Assembly: GCA_022340305.1 (NCBI GenBank) | Contig: JAJDOF010000022.1 | Span: 1 to 52,403, forward strand | Source: Gammaproteobacteria bacterium | GTDB taxonomy: Bacteria > Pseudomonadota > Gammaproteobacteria > GCA-001735895 | Direction: 5' to 3' | Length of the DNA stretch: 52,403 bases | Shown: piece after piece, positions 35,446 to 41,963 of the stretch | Layout of the letters: every line of letters begins with the position of its first letter | Numbering within the stretch: position 1 is the first letter of the stretch | Notes under the pieces: generated by a model | Told to the model about the DNA's origin: nothing | Seen by the model: only the letters and a program-made list of their open reading frames with translations | The model's database searches: none | Made by a program: the position numbers and the translations under genes

Positions 35446-35969
35446 AGTGTGGAAATTATAAACCGATGCAGTTCGTAGGGACAGTGTGCGCTGTCGAAAA
35501 TCCAGGATATCGCGGGCATTAACTTTTAATCCCCACCCGGGGTATGAGCCTGCAAACTATCGTCCCTGCTGGCTGCAGCAGTACAGGGCGCACCGTTATT
35601 ATCGATGGCGGTACAGGTGAGGGCGAATACGATGTTTCGGACTGACCGAGGTCAGCGGTAGTCCGCGGACTTGTATTATGGCACTGACGCGCCTGGTGTA
35701 CCACCAGTAAACCTTTGTCGGGTAGTAAGCGCGGTGATTGTGGCAGAATATCGATAGCCGTGCAGGTGATTAACCGATATGATGGCGCTCGCTCAGGGAA
35801 TGAGCGATGAACCGAATGCTGCCGAATCAGGATTTCAACCGCTATCCTGCAGGCAAGGCTAGCCTCAATCCGCCTGCCCCTTCTTGTTTTTATTCGCTTA
35901 ACAGACCCGCATTAGCGTGGATATGACCGTTATCGCCTGCAACTTGGGCCCGGTCCAGACTCCGCTGTT
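35446..35969. other. 524-bp divergent intergenic region, highly palindromic
   Basis: There is no convincing gene between the AllA-like gene and the SulP gene. The stretch from 35564 to 35707 is dense in perfect inverted repeats, described separately. The remaining 260 bp before the SulP start contain CGATATGATGG (near 35777) as a weak -10-like sequence but no matching -35. A structured RNA or several regulator sites are possible. Confidence 0.4.
35564..35707. promoter_or_regulatory. Cluster of four perfect inverted repeats
   Basis: Within 144 bp: CTGCTG-4 nt-CAGCAG (35566-35581, itself nested between CCCTG and CAGGG), CTGACC-GA-GGTCAG (35642-35655), the 10-bp palindrome GTCCGCGGAC (35661-35670) and CTGGTG-TAC-CACCAG (35693-35707). 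Arms are 5-6 bp and exact. They could fold as consecutive hairpins in a leader RNA or small RNA, or bind several dimeric regulators. Confidence 0.4.
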
Positions 35970-37481
35970 TTGCTCCATCCGAGATATATTTTGAACACTT
36001 TTTCTATACGGCGCCTACACAACGAATGGTGTGGCAATATCCGCACCGAGATCCTGGCGGGGTTGGTCGTTGCACTGGCACTCATTCCCGAGGCGATTGC
36101 CTTCTCCATTATTGCCGGTGTCGACCCAAAAGTCGGGCTGTATGCATCGTTTTCGATTGCGGTCATCGTCGCCATTACCGGTGGCCGCCCTGGCATGATT
36201 TCGGCCGCGACTGCGGCAACCGCAGTATTAATGGTCACTCTGGTCAAGCAGTATGGGCTGGAGTATTTGTTAGCGGCCACAATCGTGGCTGGATTGATTC
36301 AGATACTGGCCGGATTGCTACGGCTGGGGTATGTGATGCGCTTTGTGTCGCGCTCGGTGATGACTGGTTTTGTCAACGCACTGGCGATACTCATTTTCAT
36401 TGCGCAATTGCCCGAACTCATCGAGGTACCCTATATAACTTATTTTATGGCCGCTGCCGGGTTGGGGATCATTTACCTGTTTCCCTACATCACCCGGGCC
36501 ATTCCATCGCCGTTGGTCTGTATCTTGCTTCTGACCTCGATTTCGATGTACCTGCATCTGGATCTGCGCACCGTCGGGGACATGGGTGAGTTACCGTCAA
36601 CCTTGCCCATCTTCCTGTTACCCGATATCCCGTTAACACTGGAAACACTGTGGATTATCTTGCCCTACTCGGTGGCCGTGGCTGCGGTTGGCTTGCTCGA
36701 ATCCTTGATGACCGCGTCGATAGTTGATGAGCTCACCGACACCAATAGCGACAAAAATCGCGAATGCATCGGCCAGGGAATCGCCAATACGGCGACCGGA
36801 TTCATTGGTGGCATGGCAGGATGCGCGATGATTGGTCAGTCGATGATTAATGTAAAGTCCGGTGGGCGCGGGAGATTATCTACCTTGTGTGCGGGTATGT
36901 TCCTGTTGCTGATGATTGTTTTCCTGGGTGACTGGGTGAAACAGATTCCGATGGCTGCGCTGGTTGCGATCATGATCATGGTATCGATCGGTACCTTTAG
37001 CTGGTCGTCGATCAGGAACTTGAAGGATCATCCGCGCAGTTCGTCCATCGTCATGCTGGCGACAGTCGCTGCGGTGCTAGCTACCCATAACCTTGCCATC
37101 GGGGTGATGGTGGGGGTGCTGTTCTCGGCAATTTTCTTTGCCTGGAAAATTGCGCAGATTTTTCGCATCACGTCGCTGCTGAGCGAAGACGGTAAGGCGC
37201 GAACATATCGGGTTGAAGGGCAGCTATTCTTTGCCTCGGTAGACGATTTCAGGGCCTCCTTTGACTTCAAAGAAGTGCTGGAGAGTGTCACTATCGATGT
37301 TAGTCATGCCCATATCTGGGATATTTCCAGTGTTGCTGCGATCGACCTGGTGGTTCTGAAATTTCGCCGGGAGGGTGCAGAAGTCGAGATTATCGGGCTT
37401 AATGAAGCGAGTGAAACGATTGTCGATCAACTCGCTATCCACGATAAACCAGGCGCTCTTGAACGCTTGCTCGGACACTAG
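35970..37481 (+). CDS. SulP (SLC26) family anion transporter
   Basis: A 503-residue membrane transporter of inorganic anions (sulfate, bicarbonate or carboxylates). The family signature [23 protein letters not shown] lies about 27-49, followed by VGLYASF and [19 protein letters not shown]; about 11-12 hydrophobic segments run to residue 390. A C-terminal STAS domain covers about 405-500 with [21 protein letters not shown], where the usual phosphorylatable Ser region is altered. The start is unclear: TTG at 35970 or TTG at 35991 (MNTFSIRRL, behind a GAGA). The universal stress gene follows after 7 bp, forming an operon, a pairing known for bicarbonate-type SulP genes. Substrate undetermined. 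Confidence 0.93.
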   Translation: MLHPRYILNTFSIRRLHNEWCGNIRTEILAGLVVALALIPEAIAFSIIAGVDPKVGLYASFSIAVIVAITGGRPGMISAATAATAVLMVTLVKQYGLEYLLAATIVAGLIQILAGLLRLGYVMRFVSRSVMTGFVNALAILIFIAQLPELIEVPYITYFMAAAGLGIIYLFPYITRAIPSPLVCILLLTSISMYLHLDLRTVGDMGELPSTLPIFLLPDIPLTLETLWIILPYSVAVAAVGLLESLMTASIVDELTDTNSDKNRECIGQGIANTATGFIGGMAGCAMIGQSMINVKSGGRGRLSTLCAGMFLLLMIVFLGDWVKQIPMAALVAIMIMVSIGTFSWSSIRNLKDHPRSSSIVMLATVAAVLATHNLAIGVMVGVLFSAIFFAWKIAQIFRITSLLSEDGKARTYRVEGQLFFASVDDFRASFDFKEVLESVTIDVSHAHIWDISSVAAIDLVVLKFRREGAEVEIIGLNEASETIVDQLAIHDKPGALERLLGH

Positions 37482-37488
37482 GTAGAAA

Positions 37489-38346
37489 ATGATGATTAGT
37501 CTATTGGCACTTATCGACGGATCGGGATATTCCAGGAGTGTGTGTGATCATGCGGCCTGGTTTGCCAGGCGCCTGGGCGCAGCCGTTGAGATCGTTCATG
37601 TGCTTGGCCGTCGCGATGTCTCCAGCAAGCCGGAAGACCTCAGTGGCAATATCGGCCTCGGTGCAAGAAGCGCATTGCTTGAGGAACTGGCCGAGCTCGA
37701 TGCGCAAAAAGCCCGTTTATCGCAAAAACGCGGCAGGGCAATTCTGGATGACGCCAGGGATTCCGTCAGCGCATCCGGGGTCAACCAGGTGACGACTAAA
37801 TTGCGCCTGGGCGAAATCGTCGAAATGTTACAGGACCTGGAAGCCGACAGCGACATGATTGTCATCGGTAAACGTGGTGGTGGAGCTGATTTTAATCGAT
37901 CACACCTCGGCTCGAACCTCGAGCGTGTGGTACGTTCCAGTCATAAGCCGGTGCTGGTAGTCCCGAGCGCATTTGAGCCAGTTCAGCGTTTTCTGATTGC
38001 CTATGATGGCGGCCCCAGTGTCATCAAGGCCATCGCGGAGATCGCGCGCAACAAGGTGTTCGCCGATCTCGATTGCGAGCTTTTACGCGTCGGCACCGAG
38101 ACTCCCGAGTTGGTTGCTCAAATGGAAACCTCGGCCAGGCAGCTGCGCGAGGCCGGCTACAGGGTGAAAACCAAGTTCGAGCCGGGTAAGCCTGAAACGG
38201 TGATCGCCCGTGAAGTAGAAAGTGACGCCTACGATCTGCTGGTGATGGGGGCCTTCGGCCATTCAAGGATTCGCCATCTCATCATTGGTTCAACGACCAC
38301 CGAAATGATACGCAATTGCAAGATACCGATATTGCTATTTCGTTGA
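37489..38346 (+). CDS. Tandem universal stress protein (UspA family)
   Basis: A 285-residue protein with two Usp domains (about 1-148 and 155-285). Each ends with the nucleotide-binding signature: GKRGGGADFNRSHLGSN then VVRSSHKPVLVV in the first, and GAFGHSRIRHLIIGSTTTE then IRNCKIPILLF in the second. The second matches the ATP-binding G-x2-G-x9-G-S/T pattern well; the first is looser. It begins at ATG ATG seven bases after the SulP stop and is probably translationally linked. Usp domains next to SulP transporters are thought to gate or signal transporter state. A hairpin terminator follows at 38384. Confidence 0.93.
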   Translation: MMISLLALIDGSGYSRSVCDHAAWFARRLGAAVEIVHVLGRRDVSSKPEDLSGNIGLGARSALLEELAELDAQKARLSQKRGRAILDDARDSVSASGVNQVTTKLRLGEIVEMLQDLEADSDMIVIGKRGGGADFNRSHLGSNLERVVRSSHKPVLVVPSAFEPVQRFLIAYDGGPSVIKAIAEIARNKVFADLDCELLRVGTETPELVAQMETSARQLREAGYRVKTKFEPGKPETVIAREVESDAYDLLVMGAFGHSRIRHLIIGSTTTEMIRNCKIPILLFR

Positions 38347-38383
38347 ATTGTTGACCAGGTCGGGGTGCTGGCACAGGATGGTC

Positions 38384-38402
38384 ATTCGCTTTGTTAGCGA
38401 AT
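38384..38402 (+). terminator. Hairpin after the SulP-Usp operon
   Basis: ATTCGCT-TTGTT-AGCGAAT is a perfect 7-bp stem with a 5-nt loop, 37 bp past the Usp stop codon and followed by a T-rich stretch (TTCTGTTGGTTATGTTTT). It is the best intrinsic-terminator candidate in the window, though the T-run is interrupted. Confidence 0.5.
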
Positions 38403-38510
38403 TTCTGTTGGTTATGTTTTGTCGTGGATTCTGCAACGGGTTAACTGGCTACAATGTTTCCCGGGGTACTCCAATATTGAGAGCAACTGTGATCTAATCT
38501 CGATACGCTT

Positions 38511-39314
38511 ATGACGCTAAAAGAACATCAACTGGCTAGTCTCGAACGTGACGGGTTCCTGGTGCTTCCCGATCTGTTTGGCCTGAGCGAAATACAGCTG
38601 CTGCAGTCACGTCTTCCCGCTTTGTTGGCACAGGAGAACCCAGCCAACATCATTGAAAAAGCGTCTGGACAAGTGCGCACCGCGATGGGCATACATCTGC
38701 GCGACGAGATTTTCGCGAAACTGGCTCATCATCCGCGACTAATAGGTGCTGCCCGTCAGATCCGGGCCGAACCGCTGTATATCCAGCAGGTCAAGGTCAA
38801 CGTCAAGGCCGCGTTTTCAGGCGAGGTCTGGCAGTGGCATTATGACTTTGCGACCCATCACCATGACGACGGGGTGCCAGAGCCCCTGGCATTGAATCTC
38901 CACGTTTTTCTGGATGACGTTAACGACTTCAACGGTCCGCTGTATTTTATTCCGGGTTCGCACAAGTTTGGCGCACATCGGGCAGTGCACGATACCTCGA
39001 CCACCTCATACCCGCTGTGGGTAGTTGAACCAACCGTGGTGCGTGAGATGATTGCCAATGCCGAGGCCATTGATCCCAACCGGGCAATTGTTGCGGCTAC
39101 CGGCAAACGGGGTACCGGCCTGATATTTTTCGATACCCTGGTGCATGGATCTCCAGTCAATCTGTCGCCATGGGACCGATCGATTTTTTCGTTAATCTTG
39201 AATCCGGTGAGTAATGCCAGTACCCGGGACACCCGGCCGGAATTCAAACATCATCGTGATTTCACCGATGTTCAGGCAGATGCTGACGATTGCCTGCAAT
39301 ATGGAGCAGGGTAA
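38511..39314 (+). CDS. Phytanoyl-CoA dioxygenase (PhyH) family 2-oxoglutarate oxygenase
   Basis: A 267-residue Fe(II)/2-oxoglutarate dioxygenase. The iron triad is His110 and Asp112 in WQWHYDF, and His212 in FDTLVHGSPVN; Arg223 (SPWDRSIFSL) would hold 2-oxoglutarate. The order of segments (LYIQQVKVNVKAAFSGEVWQ, then LHVFLDDVNDFNGPLYFIPGSH) is like ectoine hydroxylase and other PhyH hydroxylases of small molecules, but there is no ectoine cluster nearby. The substrate is unknown. It is transcribed alone after the terminator of the SulP-Usp unit; TACAAT at 38450 is a possible -10. Confidence 0.9.
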   Translation: MTLKEHQLASLERDGFLVLPDLFGLSEIQLLQSRLPALLAQENPANIIEKASGQVRTAMGIHLRDEIFAKLAHHPRLIGAARQIRAEPLYIQQVKVNVKAAFSGEVWQWHYDFATHHHDDGVPEPLALNLHVFLDDVNDFNGPLYFIPGSHKFGAHRAVHDTSTTSYPLWVVEPTVVREMIANAEAIDPNRAIVAATGKRGTGLIFFDTLVHGSPVNLSPWDRSIFSLILNPVSNASTRDTRPEFKHHRDFTDVQADADDCLQYGAG

Positions 39315-39833
39315 ATCAACGCCGGCGTAGTGTTTATCGCATGCTCTCGACAGCTGGCGAGCATGCCCTGAATTTCAGGCCGCTGCTAAAATCAGATCTG
39401 CCTCCAGGGTACGGGGCAGGACTCCGCCCTCGTGATTTTTCTCCAGGGTTGTTGCTGCTGTGCCTGGATAAGGTGGATGCCAGCTAGCTAACTGTTAATA
39501 GACTGACTGCAGGATTACTGACCGGGTTGCCTGATCTTGGCAGGCGAACTGGTAAAGCCAGCCCCATGTCATCACTTGTTTGAGAAAGGCTGGTGGGCCA
39601 GGGAATAAACGAGTGGTTTCGATCGATTCCCGATGCCCTGCTGGTCGAAAATCCTCTCGTGTCCTCGCAGTAACTTGAACTGTTCGGCGTTTGCCATGAA
39701 GGCCTGTGCGCGCATTTTCCGACCTTTTTCTTCTTTGGCGTGAGCCTGGTCACATCAATAGCGTGCGTCTAGTCACGTTAATATGTAGCCGATCGAGCCA
39801 GAATTAAGTCATGTCAGTTTCAGGAGAAATCCC
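39315..39833. other. Gene-poor stretch with one small candidate ORF
   Basis: There is no larger gene. It holds a 47-codon minus-strand ORF (39572-39715), listed separately, and at its right end the ribosome binding site of the 53-residue protein. An overlapping 89-codon minus-strand frame (39484-39753) is Ser/Pro-rich and unconvincing. Confidence 0.4.
39572..39715 (-). CDS. Possible 47-residue small protein
   Basis: The ORF begins MRAQAFMANAEQFKLLRGH and ends LVYSLAHQPFSNK. AAAGG stands about 8 nt before the ATG. Composition is that of a soluble protein with an amphipathic N-terminal helix; there is no known family. The overlapping longer frame on the same strand has poor composition. It could also be the tail of a decayed gene. 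Confidence 0.35.
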   Translation of the reverse strand: MRAQAFMANAEQFKLLRGHERIFDQQGIGNRSKPLVYSLAHQPFSNK

Positions 39834-39995
39834 ATGTATGACTATGAAAGCGCCGATCAGAAAAGTATGGATGAATTGAACCAGGGCCAACTGCTGGTAC
39901 TCGATGGTACGGTTCACCTGGATTATTCAGAAGATGAGCAGATCCCGCGAGTCAAGGGCTTGCTTGAATTGCTCGGTGAGTACATCGGCAACTAG
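39834..39995 (+). CDS. Small acidic protein (53 residues)
   Basis: An ORF of 53 codons with a strong AGGAGA 7 nt before its ATG. The sequence starts MYDYESADQKSMDELNQGQ and ends RVKGLLELLGEYIGN. It is acidic (many Asp/Glu), has no Cys and no membrane segment, and looks like a compact soluble protein with a C-terminal helix. It stands alone between a PhyH dioxygenase and the convergent RIO kinase gene. Function unknown. Confidence 0.6.
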   Translation: MYDYESADQKSMDELNQGQLLVLDGTVHLDYSEDEQIPRVKGLLELLGEYIGN

Positions 39996-40126
39996 GCCGA
40001 TCATGAAGACTGTCGCGTTTGCCGACGGTGAAGAGGTGCAGGGAACCGCTGTGCAACCAGGCACCTGATCAATCGATAGTGCGGGTGAAAACCTCACTGC
40101 TTTGTGGCCTTGTCGCCGACCCGGGA

Positions 40127-40972
40127 CTAGGCTTGTGCAAGTCGCTCCAGGCGTTGTTGCTCCTCGATCATGGCCTGTTTGATTTCTTCGATGACTGCGT
40201 CGACGTCCGCATCCAGCTCGATAACATCGAACTCGCCACTGAGCGCAACATCCGGGTGTAATTCGCCAGCCTCGTATAGTGCCCAGATTTCCTCGGCGTA
40301 GCGGGTATCGAGGATTTCGGGAGCGTACAGCCCGTAGTAGGCGGTAATTTTATTGACATCACGGGCGAGGAAATGTTCGGCGTGATTATTGGCTGCCGCG
40401 TTGACTACCTGCGGCAAGTCGATAATGACCGGCCCTTCGGCGTCGACCAGCACGTTGAACTCCGACAGGTCACCGTGCACCAGGCCTTCGCACAACATGC
40501 GTACCACGTAACGCATCATCAACTGATGATCTTCGATGGCCTGCTCGGGCGACATGGCGACGTCGTTAAGGCGTGGCGCTTCGGCGCCGTGTTCGTCACA
40601 GATCAATTCCATGAGCAAAACGCCATCGAAGCAACCATAGGGTTTCGGCACGCGTACCCCGACCCGTGCGAGTCGAAACAGCGCATCGACTTCGGTATTC
40701 TGCCAGACCTGTTCCTGTTCCTTGCGGCCAAAGCGTGAACCTTTCTCCATCGCGCGGGCGCGGCGACTGTTGCGCACCTTGCGACCTTCCTGGTAGAGCG
40801 TTGCCTGCTTGAAGCCGCGTTTGTCGGCTTCCTTGTAGATCTTGGCGCAACGGATTTCATCGCCACAACGCACGATAAACACGTCGGCTTCCTTGCCGCT
40901 CATTAACGGACGGATCACTTCATCGACCAGGCCGTCTTCGACCAGTGGTTTGATGCGCTTGGGGATTTTCAT
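40127..40972 (-). CDS. RIO-type serine protein kinase
   Basis: A 281-residue atypical protein kinase of the RIO family, like the Pseudomonas PA4780-type enzymes. Features: LMSGKEADVFIVRCGDE (nucleotide-binding loop, about 23-39), Lys44 in RCAKIYKEADKRGFK, the RIO-specific insertion with RNSRRARAMEKGSRFGRKEQE, catalytic HGDLSEFNVLVD with Asp168 and Asn173, and metal-binding Asp185 in VIIDLPQVV. The C-terminal part is acidic and helical (DADVDAVIEEIKQAMIEEQQ). Bacterial RIO kinases autophosphorylate on Ser; targets are mostly unknown. Monocistronic, converging on the 53-residue protein gene. Confidence 0.95.
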   Translation of the reverse strand: MKIPKRIKPLVEDGLVDEVIRPLMSGKEADVFIVRCGDEIRCAKIYKEADKRGFKQATLYQEGRKVRNSRRARAMEKGSRFGRKEQEQVWQNTEVDALFRLARVGVRVPKPYGCFDGVLLMELICDEHGAEAPRLNDVAMSPEQAIEDHQLMMRYVVRMLCEGLVHGDLSEFNVLVDAEGPVIIDLPQVVNAAANNHAEHFLARDVNKITAYYGLYAPEILDTRYAEEIWALYEAGELHPDVALSGEFDVIELDADVDAVIEEIKQAMIEEQQRLERLAQA

Positions 40973-41169
40973 GGCGGCCTTATACCCTAGTTGGGTCGAC
41001 TATGATAGTAAATGGCCGTATTTTCTGGTCTAGCTGTCAGTATAAAGGTGGCGAAGGGACTATTTATTGACTGGTTTTCGGGGTTGGGTAAAGTTGCATC
41101 CCTGCGTCTGTTTCCCTCGCTTTTTTCGCTTTGCTACTTTTTCACTGAGTTGTGGTTTGCTCCTGCGGT

Positions 41170-41175
41170 TATAAT
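41170..41175 (+). promoter_or_regulatory. Consensus -10 box before a small ORF
   Basis: TATAAT lies 31 bp upstream of the ATG at 41207. It implies that the longer frame opening at 41012 is not translated in full, because transcription would begin near 41182. No convincing -35 at 17 bp is visible. Confidence 0.4.
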
Positions 41176-41206
41176 CGGTGTTCGAAATGGCACCTGGATA
41201 GACATC

Positions 41207-41473
41207 ATGCCCCCCGCAGAAGATTTCAGTGAAGCAGCGAAAATAGCCCATCGGGCCTTTATCGATATGAGTACCAGCAAGAATGCTTATTTCAACCGCC
41301 TGGCGGCGGTCGATGCGATATATGAAGCGGGTGGTGCCCCGAGTCTCGCGGAAAATCTGGAGCTGGAAAAACTGCTGGCCATTCACGACAGGAATGTATT
41401 GGCCTTCAAGACGGCAATCGATGCAGTAACCGACGATATGGAAAAGCAGGCTTTGTTTCAACTCATGTCCTAG
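41207..41473 (+). CDS. Small hypothetical helical protein
   Basis: An 88-residue protein starting MPPAEDFSEAAKIAHRAFIDMS. It is predicted all-helical and charged, with no Cys, signal or membrane segment. The frame extends upstream to 41012, but that part is hydrophobic and Phe-rich in an unlike way, and a TATAAT at 41170 sits inside it, so 41207 is chosen. The regular pattern (EAAKIAHRAFIDM, YFNRLAAVDAIYEA, LELEKLLAIHDRNVLAFKTAI) suggests a small helical bundle or dimer. No family recognised. Confidence 0.6.
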   Translation: MPPAEDFSEAAKIAHRAFIDMSTSKNAYFNRLAAVDAIYEAGGAPSLAENLELEKLLAIHDRNVLAFKTAIDAVTDDMEKQALFQLMS

Positions 41474-41642
41474 AAGATTCCAATGGCACAATACGGTCGA
41501 AGATCGCCGGGTATTGCCAGCAACGCAGTCGAATGCTTATATCTACGGTCGCTTTCGCACTTGAGCCGCAGTTGCAGGGAGATAGGCATATGCCCTGGCC
41601 CGGCACTGCTATTGAAAGTGGAAACAGTACGAGCTAGCCAGC

Positions 41643-41930
41643 ATGTTATATCGATACATTGATTCTCCCATCGGGCAACTGTGATTGGCCGGTGATGCGG
41701 ATGGGTTGAAAATTATTGGCTTCCCCGATGGCAGGGACAAAATCGTTGTCGATCCGGCCTGGGAATACCGGGTGAATTGCTTTCCCGATGTGCAATCCCA
41801 GTTGGCGGAATATTTCCAGGGCAGGCGTCGCTCCTTTCACCTGAAACGCTCACCGAGTGGCACGGATTTTCAGTTAGCAGTGCCCGGGCAGCGGTGTGGG
41901 AATACGCGAACGATGATAATTGTCATCGCC
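41643..41930 (+). pseudogene. ogt: Decayed O6-methylguanine-DNA methyltransferase gene
   Basis: Frame from ATG 41643 reads MLYRYIDSPIGQL, then an in-frame TGA (41682-41684), then LAGDADGLKIIGFPDG, SQLAEYFQGRRRSFHL and SPSGTDFQLAV. These match in order the N-terminal domain of Ogt/MGMT (SPIGxLxLAGD, LxEYFxGxRxxFxL, GTxFQxxVW). After FQLAV the frame loses similarity (PGQRCGNTRT), and the active-site PCHRV motif and DNA-binding helix are absent. The gene therefore has a premature stop and a lost or scrambled catalytic domain. It could only be functional if a TTG at 41685 started a truncated protein without the active site. Its end abuts the convergent DUF748 gene. Confidence 0.75.
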
Positions 41931-41963
41931 CATCAGTCTTGCCTGCGCCTGGCGGCATTTCGA

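Noticed and set aside
38511-39314. Assignment of the PhyH protein as ectoine hydroxylase EctD
   Set aside because: Only the general PhyH pattern is seen, and ectABC is absent from the window.
39484-39753. 89-codon minus-strand frame
   Set aside because: Ser/Pro-rich with no family; the overlapping 47-codon frame on the same strand has better composition and a ribosome binding site.
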